Shown here one piece after another: positions 55,025 to 63,926 of a DNA stretch of 64,000 nt. A program made the position numbers and the translations under genes. Each line of letters opens with the position of its first letter. The stretch's first letter is position 1. The stretch covers positions 310,001 to 374,000 of the forward strand of contig NZ_FQVT01000001.1 in assembly GCF_900129445.1 (NCBI RefSeq). Reading direction: 5' to 3'. This DNA is from Salegentibacter echinorum. GTDB lineage: Bacteria > Bacteroidota > Bacteroidia > Flavobacteriales > Flavobacteriaceae. The notes beneath the pieces are model-generated. The model saw only the letters and a program-made list of their open reading frames with translations, ran no database searches and was not told where the DNA came from.

Positions 55025-55481
55025 TAGTTTGGGCTGTCATTCCGCCGAAGGAGGAATCTTTTCTTCTAACAATAAGTATTGTTTATTCCGCCAGTTGCGC
55101 CTGTTTTGAGCAAAGTAGAAAGCTTCTGAGCAACAAGCTAGGTTATTATCAACGTAGTGCTAAATTATAGCCTAATAGTTTTTGTAAAGTTGGCTTCGAA
55201 AAAATAATTTCTAGATGATTTAATTTGTCTAGAATTTTGGCAGATTTTTGAGTTGAACTCTTTTACGAAATGTAGAAAAAACGCTGATTATTCAGACTAT
55301 AAGTCGTACTTTTTTTAGTAAAATAGAATTCTAAAAAGAAATAAGTTTTTCGATCTATAAATGGAGTTTTCGTGCTTAAGCAGAATCACTACTAATTCTT
55401 TGTATTCTTATGCCTTTGGAATATTGCCTAATTAGTTTTTATTAGCCAGAACTTTGTGAAAAATCACCATACAAATTAACC
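55025..55481. other. 457-bp convergent intergenic region
   Basis: AT-rich DNA after the broken serine hydrolase and before the end of the FNT gene (minus). It holds the repeat copy at 55033-55062. Nothing else coding or structural is seen. Confidence 0.5.
55033..55062 (+). repeat. TGTCATTCC...GGAGGAATC repeat, copy 2
   Basis: GCTGTCATTCCGCCGAAGGA then GGAATCTTTT. It is the second copy of the element at 32374-32402 (in opposite orientation). Confidence 0.6.
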
Positions 55482-56351
55482 TTAATCCACTCCAATGTTT
55501 ACAATAAAAGCCCGGTATTTTAAAAGTGCAACAAAGACCGCACCGCCAACTGCATTTCCAAATAAAGCTAAACTCTGAAACGTGAGATAGTCTGAAAGCA
55601 CAACTTTTGGAGTGCTAATTAACCCTGCAAAAACTTCAATATTTCCTATAATACTATGGTGTAACCCGGTAAAGGACATGGTCGCTGTGATTCCAAAAAT
55701 CACAAGAATTCGGCTTACGCTGTCTTTAAAGGAGGTAATTAACCAGCTAAGTAAGCCCATAAGCCAACCTGCAAGAATTGCACTTATAAAAATGGTAAAC
55801 GAGTCTGCATCGGTCACATGAACTGCAATTTTTTCTACGGTTTGCATATCGAAAATATGCAGTTTGGGGCCTATCCAAATAAGCACAAGCGCCATGAGAT
55901 AACCACCAATTAAATTCCCCAGGATAACCACGCCCCACAGTTTGAGTAAGTTCCAAATCGATTGCTTTTTATTTAAAACAGGTAAGCTCAATAAAGAAGT
56001 CTGTTCTGTAAATAAAATAGATTGTCCTAAAACGACCATAAGGAAGCCAAAGGGGTAAACGAAAGCAAGCATTTTAAAAATCACTTTTTCAGCAACGATT
56101 CCCGTAAGAAAATAAAATAGAGTACAGAGCAAAAGATAAGTAAAACCAATTTCCAAACCGGCCGAGAAAGAGCTTAAAAAGATACTCCCGGAGCTGCGAT
56201 CGTAGATCTCCTGGCCTTCAATGATCTGATCTTTTAAAATCTCGCCATGACTTTTCGATTTTGCTTCATCAGAAGAATCAGACTTCTTTAATTCTGAATC
56301 AACTTTTTGCTGTTTTTGTTCTTCTTTTAGGTCGTCACTCATAGCATTCAA
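55482..56351 (-). CDS. Formate/nitrite transporter (FNT) family protein
   Basis: This 289-residue inner-membrane protein has a charged, lysine/glutamate-rich N-terminal region of about 50 residues and then six hydrophobic segments. FNT-type pore features are visible: LWGVVILGNLIGGYLMAL (about 138-155), FISAILAGWLMGLLSWL (about 188-204) and FTGLHHSIIGNIEVF with the conserved LHHS near 230. It resembles the YfdC subgroup rather than FocA. The substrate anion is not known. The start may be the ATG at 56351 or the one three codons later. Confidence 0.87.
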   Translation of the reverse strand: MNAMSDDLKEEQKQQKVDSELKKSDSSDEAKSKSHGEILKDQIIEGQEIYDRSSGSIFLSSFSAGLEIGFTYLLLCTLFYFLTGIVAEKVIFKMLAFVYPFGFLMVVLGQSILFTEQTSLLSLPVLNKKQSIWNLLKLWGVVILGNLIGGYLMALVLIWIGPKLHIFDMQTVEKIAVHVTDADSFTIFISAILAGWLMGLLSWLITSFKDSVSRILVIFGITATMSFTGLHHSIIGNIEVFAGLISTPKVVLSDYLTFQSLALFGNAVGGAVFVALLKYRAFIVNIGVD

Positions 56352-56671
56352 CTTTTTAAATAGGCCGTTTATTCTGTGAAAATTTCACCTATTATTTTTT
56401 GCAAAATACCATAAGATTTTTAATTGTATCTACGCACAACCTATTTTTAAGAAAAAAATAATTTCTGCTAATTATATTATCTATAATTCCGGTTACCTTT
56501 ATGTTACTTACTTCAAAAAATATTTGACTTTTTGAAGATACAGAGCTTTTAACCAATTCTAATTAGCTAAATACCTGTTTAAAATCATATCAAGATAGCA
56601 TCTTTAAGTAAACAAGAATTTCTAATTTTACGTAAAGAAAATACAAACTTAAAAATATAGAAATCTATTTT
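56352..56671. other. 320-bp divergent intergenic region
   Basis: Between the FNT gene (minus) and the thioredoxin-family gene (plus). AT-rich; it should carry both promoters, but no clean TAnnTTTG with a paired TTG was found, and no gene or repeat copy. Confidence 0.45.
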
Positions 56672-57256
56672 ATGGATATCAATAAACCTGTATTTAGCTA
56701 CGATGAATTTTATGAATGGACCAAAGAATTGGTAAAGGCCGGGAAAACATCTGGTGAAAATCAAACTGAAGTTCTGGCCGACTTTACCGCACTCAACAAA
56801 AGAAGGATGAGGCGGTTAAATAAGACGATAAAAATTAAGCCTGAATTATTAAAGCTTTTGGAGAATATAAAGCAGCCGCAGCATTGGATGGTCATTACCG
56901 AAGCCTGGTGTGGAGATAGCGCCCAGTCTTTACCGGTAATAGGAAAGATGGCCGCCGCTGCGAAAAATGTAAAGCTTAGCGTGGTTCTGCGCGACGAAAA
57001 CCCAAAACTTATCGAAAAACATCACACTAACGGCAGTAAGTCTATTCCCAAATTGGTGGCTTTTAATGAAGCTGGAGATGAACTGTTTAGTTGGGGCCCA
57101 AGGCCTGCACCGGCGCAGGAACTATTAATGAATTGGAAAAAAGAGCCGCAGGGTAGAAACTGGGAAGAATTTGAAAAAGAACTGCATACCTGGTATGCGA
57201 AAGATAAAACCAATACCATACAGCAGGAATTTATTAGCTTGCTTAGCCATATTTAA
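56672..57256 (+). CDS. Thioredoxin-family protein with a CxxS motif
   Basis: This 194-residue cytoplasmic protein has a thioredoxin fold of the Thioredoxin_9 type. The active-site stretch is VITEAWCGDSAQSLPVIGKM (about 78-97), where the second cysteine of CxxC is serine (CGDS). The cis-proline region is GSKSIPKLVAFNEAGDELFSWGPRP (quoted as SKSIPKLVAFN). A monothiol reductase, transferase or non-redox role is possible. It is alone, with a terminator at 57270-57309. Confidence 0.86.
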   Translation: MDINKPVFSYDEFYEWTKELVKAGKTSGENQTEVLADFTALNKRRMRRLNKTIKIKPELLKLLENIKQPQHWMVITEAWCGDSAQSLPVIGKMAAAAKNVKLSVVLRDENPKLIEKHHTNGSKSIPKLVAFNEAGDELFSWGPRPAPAQELLMNWKKEPQGRNWEEFEKELHTWYAKDKTNTIQQEFISLLSHI

Positions 57257-57269
57257 GTAAGCCTGAATT

Positions 57270-57309
57270 AAAAAAAGCAACGAGACTATTAAGTTTCGTT
57301 GCTTTTTTA
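57270..57309. terminator. Terminator after the thioredoxin-family gene
   Basis: AAAAAGCAACGA (57273-57284) pairs with TCGTTGCTTTTT (about 57296-57307), with a short inner mismatch and T tract. It may serve in both directions. Confidence 0.85.
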
Positions 57310-57380
57310 CTCGATAATCGATGTTTTTTAAAGATGCTCTGAGGCTTGCCTCGCAAACAAATTAGTACTTTTTTTATAAT

Positions 57381-57410
57381 ACCTCGTGAACTTGCTGCGA
57401 GGTAGTTTGT
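57381..57410 (+). repeat. CTCGTGGA...GGGGTAGTTTAC repeat, copy 2
   Basis: ACCTCGTGAACTTGCTGCGA then GGTAGTTTGT. TACCTCG (57380-57386) and CGAGGTA (57398-57404) form an inverted repeat. A related half element, GAGGCTTGCCTCGCAAAC, lies just upstream at 57341-57358. Confidence 0.55.
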
Positions 57411-57419
57411 GGGGATGTA

Positions 57420-58271
57420 TTATCCTTTTCCTCTGTAATTCTGACCGTCAAATTCTTCCCGGTCATAAAAAGAATCGTCACTTTCTGATATTCCGCGGTG
57501 ATTTGGTCTTTCTTTATGGCTTTCTACGTTTTTAGGAGATTTACCCGGAGTTTCACTATCAGTTAAAGCTTCTCTTTTTTTGTTAGACCAAAATTCGGGA
57601 TCCTGGCGTTGACGCTCTTCTTCCAATAACAGTCTTTCCTGCTCTAATTTTACACGTTCCTCTTCCAGCTCTTTACGTTTTTGTTTAAGATCGGCTTTTT
57701 CCCTCTCTAGTTCCTCCCTGGTAAATTCTCTATTAGAATCTTGCTCCATGTGGCGCTGTTCTTTTTCCCGATCAGCTTTATAAGGCGATTTTTTTATTGC
57801 TGCCTTATCTTCACGGGAAGTATCAACAACTCGTTTGCGTTTGTATGATCCCATTACCGCTTCTTCATATTCACGATTAATATTTGCGCCTGTTCTTATC
57901 CGTTTAGTTTCAGCAAAGGTTTGATGATCTATAGTGTTGGTATAAACAAATTTCTGGTCATTGTTTATATCTACCAATCCCACCGGAATAATAATGTGGT
58001 TTTCTCCTTCTTTGTTCACAAATTCATGCACCTCCGCGTTTGCCGGCTTTCCGTAGGGATCGTGATTGGCTTCTATAATGGTTTCATCTACTTCTACATC
58101 GAGATAAACTACGCGTTCCAAATCTTTATTTACCAATAAATTGTCAACTTTCCCAATTACGCGATTGTCCTTGTCTTTAACGCTCCAACCGGTAACATCA
58201 GAATAATTGCTCGCTACCTTATAGTCGGAGAGTTCGTTTAAATAATATAAATGTTTCTTTTTATTTTTCAT
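57420..58271 (-). CDS. PRC-barrel domain protein with a charged coiled-coil tail
   Basis: This 283-residue protein starts with a PRC-barrel domain (about 8-125; LSDYKVASNYSDVTGWSV, then VIGKVDNLLVNKDLERVVYLDV). A strongly charged region follows, with a long helix rich in Glu and Arg (about 185-225, EELEREKADLKQKRKELEEE in part) of coiled-coil type, and a disordered Gly/Asp/Arg end. No signal peptide or membrane segment is seen. PRC-barrels bind RNA or protein; in Bacteroidota such genes often belong to stress-linked sets. It is 17 bases downstream of the single-TM protein gene on the same strand. Confidence 0.8.
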   Translation of the reverse strand: MKNKKKHLYYLNELSDYKVASNYSDVTGWSVKDKDNRVIGKVDNLLVNKDLERVVYLDVEVDETIIEANHDPYGKPANAEVHEFVNKEGENHIIIPVGLVDINNDQKFVYTNTIDHQTFAETKRIRTGANINREYEEAVMGSYKRKRVVDTSREDKAAIKKSPYKADREKEQRHMEQDSNREFTREELEREKADLKQKRKELEEERVKLEQERLLLEEERQRQDPEFWSNKKREALTDSETPGKSPKNVESHKERPNHRGISESDDSFYDREEFDGQNYRGKG

Positions 58272-58288
58272 GTTTTTATTCTTTATGG

Positions 58289-58936
58289 TTAGTTCATCTT
58301 CCTTAAAACATCGGCTGTTTTATCAAAAAACGCTTCTATCTCATCCTGCTGATTAGACATTTCTTTATCGGTTTCTATTGCCGATAAAGATTTTTTTGCC
58401 GCTTCAATTTGCTCTGATAACTGCGGAAATTCTTTCTGCTGAAGTTCTTCCAAAGCTTCTATTACTTTATCACCGGTGTTCTTTATTTTTTCCGAAGAAA
58501 TACTTTTAGTATTTTCTGAAGTATTCATAACCTCTTTTCGTATTTGATCTAGATTTGAATCTAAATCATACTCCAATGCTTTAGCATTTACCGCATCTAC
58601 GAGCTTTAAAAGCGCATTATTTGTGTAGGTGCTGTCACTTCCCAACTTATCGTCATCTTCTATAGCAGCATAATAAGCTGAAGATAAAGATGCAAAACCA
58701 CCCGATAAGGAGTCATTAAGTTGTTCATTTTCCCAGGTATCTGTATTTTCTTGATTACCTTCAATCTCTAAAGAATCCCTCGTTTCTACCTGTTCCATAT
58801 CATCGGTATCAGAAAAATCATCATCGGCATCATTGTCTGCAAAGACGAGAAAATACAGCAATGCAAGAATGACTAATACGATAATAAGAATCCACGGCCA
58901 GATTGGTTTCTTTTTTTCAATTTTAATTTCTGCCAT
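58289..58936 (-). CDS. Single-TM membrane-anchored helical protein, unknown
   Basis: This 215-residue protein has a short basic N terminus (MAEIKIEKKKP), one membrane helix (IWPWILIIVLVILALLYFLVFA, about 12-33, quoted as IWPWILIIVLVILALLYF), an acidic stretch (DNDADDDFSDTDDMEQ) and a helical domain outside the cytoplasm. I do not recognise a named family. It is co-transcribed with the PRC-barrel protein (17-base gap), so the two probably act together at the membrane; that is inference. Confidence 0.75.
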   Translation of the reverse strand: MAEIKIEKKKPIWPWILIIVLVILALLYFLVFADNDADDDFSDTDDMEQVETRDSLEIEGNQENTDTWENEQLNDSLSGGFASLSSAYYAAIEDDDKLGSDSTYTNNALLKLVDAVNAKALEYDLDSNLDQIRKEVMNTSENTKSISSEKIKNTGDKVIEALEELQQKEFPQLSEQIEAAKKSLSAIETDKEMSNQQDEIEAFFDKTADVLRKMN

Positions 58937-59424
58937 AATTTTTAATATTTGATTGGTTGTTTTAAATATTTAATATTAACTAAATTAATGCTTAAATAAG
59001 TAGAAATAATTAATAACAACCTAAATGATTGTTAATTAAGCATTAAAAAATTATTGATCCTATTATTAAGTCTAGAAATCCTTAAGAATAGTAAACCCAT
59101 CTTTTATATCATTGCTCTTTGGTTAAAATTTAACCATTTAACCCTTTTCTGTAAGTGTCCGGTTTGTTATCCCGATTGGCTCTTTTACCGGTTTAAGTTG
59201 AAGCAGCACTCAACTTAATAGCTAATCATATTTCCAATTGTCACCAAACGGTTACATTTCCAAATTGCTTATTGGTTTCGTTTTAAAGAAAAGCCTAACT
59301 TCGACCAAAATTTCAAAGATTTTGTTCGCAAAATATGCTCAGGTTTTTTTAATCTGCCATAATTATTTAGAAAAAGAACCTTAGTTTAAGTGAATTTGTA
59401 AACAGCGAAAATTAGCGTAGAAAC
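58937..59424. other. 488-bp divergent intergenic region
   Basis: Between the PRC-barrel/TM-protein operon (minus) and the second sodium symporter (plus). AT-rich, with no gene, no repeat family copy and no full TAnnTTTG pair that I can support. Its length leaves room for regulation. Confidence 0.45.
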
Positions 59425-60885
59425 ATGCCGAGTACAAATATTGGTATTCTATTTTTAGTGATTTATACCGTAGGAATTACCGCGGTTGGTATTTGGAATA
59501 GAAAGAGTGAAAATAGTGAAGATTTTTTCCTGGCTTCCCGTAAACTTCCTGCCTGGTTACTGGCAATCACTTTTATAGCTTCCTGGTGGGGTGGGGGATC
59601 TGCCATAGACCTTGTAGATCACGCCCATAGAAATGGGATTAGTTCTTTTTGGATTTACGGCGTGCCGGTATTAATAGCCACAGCACTTATGTATGTATTT
59701 GCTAAAGGCATTAGAAATATTGGCTCTATTTCGCAATCCCAGTTAATGGAACAACGCTATAACAGTACAGTTTCATTATTACTTACCATTTTTATTATAA
59801 TTTTTATGGTAATTGCCGCTTCGGTACAGGTAATCGTAGTCGGTAAATTTTTCCAGGCTTTTTTTGATCTCAGCTATCAAACGGGAGCGATTATAGGTAC
59901 TTTAATCGTATTAACCTACTCCCTGTTTGGCGGATTTAAAGGCGTGGTACTTACCGATTTGCTTCAGTTTTTATTCTTTTTATTTACGGGAATTTTCCTG
60001 TTTTATATTGCCTATAATGAATCTGGTGGGTTAGAGGCGGTAAAAGCAACCGCATCGTCTAATAATAAAACCGGTTATACTTCGTTGTTTAATGATGTAT
60101 CAGATAACCTGGCATATGTGATTACATTTGGTACTTCCTGGATGATCCAGGCAAATATTTGGCAACGAATTTCAGCGGCAAAAAAAGCTACCGATGCCAA
60201 AAAAATGATGGTAATTAGTTTTATCGCTTTTATTCCGCTTTACCTTATGGTAACTTATACCGGAATGTTTGCTTCGGTTTTTTACGATACTGTTCCAGAA
60301 AGTGGGATTGTGCCCAGTATGATAAGTAATATCTCAAATCCCGTAATAAGTTCTATTCTTTTTGTTGGGTTAAGTGCCGCAATAATGTCCACTATGGACT
60401 CTCTTATCAATACCGGCGCTTTATCGCTAAGCGTAGATATTTATAAAAAGTACATTAATCCCGCCGCTTGTGATGCCCTTAGCGTGAGGGTAGGTCGAGT
60501 TTCTACCTTTATCATTGGAGCCCTGGCTTTATTGATAGCTTTAAAAATCAAATCGGTTTTAACGATTTCATGGATAGGTTCAGATTTTCTTACCAGCGGG
60601 GCTTTTATACCTTTAGTATTTGGGTTTCTATGGGTGCGGGGAACAGATAAAGCAGCGACAATTTCTATGCTTTTCGGATTAATATTTTCCACTTATAATC
60701 TATTAGTTGCACTTGGGTTACCGTTACCTATTGCCTGGGAAATCGCTTCGGTTACACAGGCTTTAATTGGTATCTCCATTTCGCTTATTTTATATATAGG
60801 CATTAGTTTTATGACTAAAAATGATAAAGAGAAAAGCAGGAGATTTATACGTAAAGCCAATATTTTGAACCGAAAATATGAGTAG
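59425..60885 (+). CDS. Sodium:solute symporter (SSS family), second
   Basis: This 486-residue inner-membrane protein has about 13 hydrophobic segments. Family blocks: SEDFFLASRKLPAWLLAITF (about 31-50), ASWWGGGSAIDLVDHAHRNG (about 52-71) and VGLSAAIMSTMDSLINTGAL (about 316-335), the sodium-site block. It is only distantly like the symporter at 42642, so a different substrate is likely. The substrate is not known. The ATG at 59425 gives a normal N terminus. Confidence 0.92.
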   Translation: MPSTNIGILFLVIYTVGITAVGIWNRKSENSEDFFLASRKLPAWLLAITFIASWWGGGSAIDLVDHAHRNGISSFWIYGVPVLIATALMYVFAKGIRNIGSISQSQLMEQRYNSTVSLLLTIFIIIFMVIAASVQVIVVGKFFQAFFDLSYQTGAIIGTLIVLTYSLFGGFKGVVLTDLLQFLFFLFTGIFLFYIAYNESGGLEAVKATASSNNKTGYTSLFNDVSDNLAYVITFGTSWMIQANIWQRISAAKKATDAKKMMVISFIAFIPLYLMVTYTGMFASVFYDTVPESGIVPSMISNISNPVISSILFVGLSAAIMSTMDSLINTGALSLSVDIYKKYINPAACDALSVRVGRVSTFIIGALALLIALKIKSVLTISWIGSDFLTSGAFIPLVFGFLWVRGTDKAATISMLFGLIFSTYNLLVALGLPLPIAWEIASVTQALIGISISLILYIGISFMTKNDKEKSRRFIRKANILNRKYE

Positions 60886-61262
60886 ATAATCTGTGTTTTA
60901 TTAAAATATAAATTATCATTGATGTCCGATAAAAATATAACCAATTAGCATGTTCTCTTTTATAGCAAAGCCCAAAAGCGATTTCATAATTATCCTCCTT
61001 GCTATTAAAAATCTTCACGAAAAAGAGTTAATTGAAGTATATCACTTATGAAAAAAGCAGGATTCTCAGTTAGTTAGAGTTTAGTCTTTTCTCTTTTTTC
61101 TTGCAGTGAAGCGATCTTGTTTCTTTGCCGGACAGTCGTGATAAATTACTGATTTTCCTTTCTGATAATTTTATAAAACAACAATGTTTTTAATGAATCC
61201 CAGGTTAAAAGTTTAAGGAATTTCTAAGATTTGTTCCCTGTTTAAAGCCTTAGCTTTGTCGC
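60886..61262. other. 377-bp intergenic region before the MFS gene
   Basis: AT-rich; no gene. It holds the promoter at 61231-61258 at its right end. A pyrimidine-rich stretch (CTTTTCTCTTTTTTCTTGC, about 61085-61103) is present, without clear meaning. Confidence 0.45.
61231..61258 (+). promoter_or_regulatory. Promoter of the MFS gene, giving a leaderless transcript
   Basis: TTG (61231-61233), 17 bases, and TAGCTTTG (61251-61258) match the consensus. With the spacing seen at the SRP RNA (start 5 bases after the box) the transcript would begin at 61263, which is the GTG start codon itself. Confidence 0.65.
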
Positions 61263-62519
61263 GTGAAAAATAACAGCTCAAAAACCATCTTCGGAACCGA
61301 CTCTCGTATAATCGTGTTAGGAATTGCCAGAATGGCCGATGCCCTGGGTAATTCTTTTTTAATTGTAGTACTACCGCTTTATATAGCAAGCGGCGAAGTA
61401 ACCGGAGATTTTTTCGGATTTTCAGAATCGCTTATTACAGGCCTTGTTATAGGGCTTTTTGGCCTGGTAAGTAGTTTTTGTCAGCCTTTTACCGGTCGTA
61501 TATCAGATAAAATGGGAAAGCGACGGCTGTTTGTCCTGGTTGGTCTGTTTATTTTTATGTTGGCCAATTTTTCTTATTCCATAGCGCATAATTATACAGC
61601 ACTTTTAATAATTAGGGCTATACAGGGATTAGCAGCTGCATTAACGATTACAGCAACCCTTGCACTGGTAAGTGAAGTAAGCTCCAATGGGAATCGTGGT
61701 GGTAATATGGGAGTTTATAATGCCTTTAGGCTTATTGGTTTTGGAATTGGTCCATTAGCAAGTGGCGCTCTGGTTGAGGGCGGGCCTTATCACCTTCCAA
61801 TAGTAGGTGAGTTTAATGGGTTTATGGCAGCCTTTGCCTTAGCTGCCATTGCCGCTTTAGTGAGTTTTTTATTGGTGGCATTTTTTGTACATGATCCCGA
61901 GGATATAGAGCCAAATTCCGAAGGGATGATTATTCGGTTTAGATCGCGCGAGCCCGGGAAGTTTCTGGATCCTATTTTCACCCTTGGCCTTGCAACCTTA
62001 TTTATGAGTATGGGGTTTGCTTTGCTGGCACCTATAGAATTGGAAGTTAACGAAAGACTTTCTCAGGGTGCTTTTCTTTTTTCCGTAGAATTTAGCGCAC
62101 TTATTGGTTCTATGGCTATATTGCAACCCATAATTGGGAAAGCAAGTGATAAATACGGTAGGCGTATTTTTATAATTATAGGTTTGGTATGTTTAATCCC
62201 CATTATTATTGCTGAAGGGCTTGCCACGCAACCCTGGCATATGATAACCGCACGAGCATTACACGGGATTAGCGCTGCTATGGTTTTTGCCCCCGCACTG
62301 GCGTTAGCCGGTGATTTGGCGAAAAAAGGTCAGGCTGCCGCACAGCTATCGGTGCTTACCGTGGCTTTTGGTCTGGGAATTTCCCTGGGCGCTTTTTTAA
62401 CGGGTTATGCCATTCGCTTCGGCTTCGTAGTGCCTTTTATTATTGGTGCTGTCCTTGCGGCCATCGGTGCAGTTTTAGTGAAAACACAAGTGCCCAAAGG
62501 AGAAATTGCGAAGAGTTAA
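61263..62519 (+). CDS. MFS transporter, GTG start
   Basis: This 418-residue inner-membrane transporter has 12 hydrophobic segments. MFS signatures: GRISDKMGKRRLFVLVG (about 79-95, the loop 2-3 motif) and a second-half GKASDKYGRRIF (about 295-306). The frame is closed by TAG at 61251-61253, so the GTG at 61263 is the only reasonable start before the first membrane helix; the first ATG (codon 24) lies inside that helix. The substrate is unknown. Confidence 0.87.
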   Translation: MKNNSSKTIFGTDSRIIVLGIARMADALGNSFLIVVLPLYIASGEVTGDFFGFSESLITGLVIGLFGLVSSFCQPFTGRISDKMGKRRLFVLVGLFIFMLANFSYSIAHNYTALLIIRAIQGLAAALTITATLALVSEVSSNGNRGGNMGVYNAFRLIGFGIGPLASGALVEGGPYHLPIVGEFNGFMAAFALAAIAALVSFLLVAFFVHDPEDIEPNSEGMIIRFRSREPGKFLDPIFTLGLATLFMSMGFALLAPIELEVNERLSQGAFLFSVEFSALIGSMAILQPIIGKASDKYGRRIFIIIGLVCLIPIIIAEGLATQPWHMITARALHGISAAMVFAPALALAGDLAKKGQAAAQLSVLTVAFGLGISLGAFLTGYAIRFGFVVPFIIGAVLAAIGAVLVKTQVPKGEIAKS

Positions 62520-62633
62520 GTCTGAAATTATTTAGACTAAATTATTTTTCTGAATATTTTCTGAAGTAATAAAAATCTAATCGATAGGTTTCTATATATT
62601 TTAGAAGACAATTTGATTTAATATTTCCAAAAA

Positions 62634-63926
62634 CTATCTACGGAAACCGGAAACATGTCCTGAAAAGTTCGACTTATAGCTATAAACCGTATAGCTACAT
62701 ATTAATTTCGCGACATACTTTGCAATAAAAGATCCAATTAAAATTGGGAAAAATAAGATAAAGCCGTCACTTACTATTCCGCAGACGAGAAATAGGGCGG
62801 TAAGGGGGGCGTGAATTGCCGCGCTAAGCATAGCTGCTGCCCCAATTAGTGCAAAATTTAGCACAATAAGTTCTGTGTTAAAAAAGTGATTGCAAACTAT
62901 TGCTATAAACATTCCTAAAATAGCACCGGCCACAATACTGGGAGCAAATACACCGCCATCCCCACCGGCCCCTAAAGTTAAAGATGCAGCCAGTGGTTTT
63001 AAAAATACCAGGGCGAGTAGGACCAGGGCAAATTTTGCAGAGAATATACCCTGCACACTCTCGTGCATTAATTCTGTTATTGCGTGATAGCTGTCACCAT
63101 ACAGCTGCGGAAAAAAGAAAATACCTATTCCTACCAACAAGGCACCAGTATTTACACGAAGAAAATTGTTTTTAATTCCGCCAATTTTGTCTTTAATGAT
63201 GATTACACTCTTGGTAAAATAAACCGCTGTTAGTCCTGCTAAAACACTTAGTAAAACCATAAAAGGCAGGGCCTCTTTATTCCAGGTGATGACTGAAAAA
63301 TCAAAGAGTTGTCCCACTTCATTAAAATGAAGAAACAACCAGGCGGTGAAAACGGCTATTGCGCAACTTAGAACGATGGTTTTAGTGATTTTTCTGGCAA
63401 TAACTTCTACAGCAAATAGAAATCCGGCGATTGGGCTGGCAAATAGAATTGCAATTCCGGCAGCTACCCCGGCACAGATTAATTCAGTTTTAAAAGCATT
63501 GGGAACCTTATCTTTACGATGTAAAGAAGCACCCATTGCAGCAGTTGCAACCACAGTAGAAACTTCAACTCCCGTAGAGCCACCAAAAATAATGGTTAGA
63601 AATCCGTTGAGGTAATGAGAAGGAACTTTATAGAAAGGCAGTTCATCCCGGCGATGATCGAGGGTGTGAAATATCTCTTTTATTCCTTTATTTTTCTTGC
63701 CTTTGAAGAGGTGTTTCCGAGCAAAATAGACTAGGGTAATACCAATGGAAGGCAAGATAATAAACAGCAGGGACCAACCAGAAGTAATAACTGCATTAAA
63801 AATATGCTCTTCAAAAAACTCGGTGAGACGTTTTAAGGAAACCGCCAGGAAAGTAGCCAGAACTCCAATTATGATAGAGCTCACTATTAAATTTACATAA
63901 CTTTTTCTAACTACGCTTTTTCTCAT
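62634..63926 (-). CDS. Voltage-gated chloride channel (ClC) family protein
   Basis: This 430-residue inner-membrane protein, counted from the ATG at 63926, has about 11 hydrophobic segments. The ion path is marked by IIFGGSTGVEVSTVV (about 113-127, with the gating glutamate in GVE) and LTLGAGGDGGVFAPSIVAGAILGMF (the GxFxP motif; quoted as GAGGDGGVFAPSIV, about 317-330). The upstream in-frame ATG adds 14 residues that do not fit the family. A GATATTTG box at 63959-63966 (one mismatch) favours the start at 63926. It is probably a Cl-/H+ antiporter; channel or exchanger cannot be told by eye. Confidence 0.92.
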   Translation of the reverse strand: MRKSVVRKSYVNLIVSSIIIGVLATFLAVSLKRLTEFFEEHIFNAVITSGWSLLFIILPSIGITLVYFARKHLFKGKKNKGIKEIFHTLDHRRDELPFYKVPSHYLNGFLTIIFGGSTGVEVSTVVATAAMGASLHRKDKVPNAFKTELICAGVAAGIAILFASPIAGFLFAVEVIARKITKTIVLSCAIAVFTAWLFLHFNEVGQLFDFSVITWNKEALPFMVLLSVLAGLTAVYFTKSVIIIKDKIGGIKNNFLRVNTGALLVGIGIFFFPQLYGDSYHAITELMHESVQGIFSAKFALVLLALVFLKPLAASLTLGAGGDGGVFAPSIVAGAILGMFIAIVCNHFFNTELIVLNFALIGAAAMLSAAIHAPLTALFLVCGIVSDGFILFFPILIGSFIAKYVAKLICSYTVYSYKSNFSGHVSGFRR

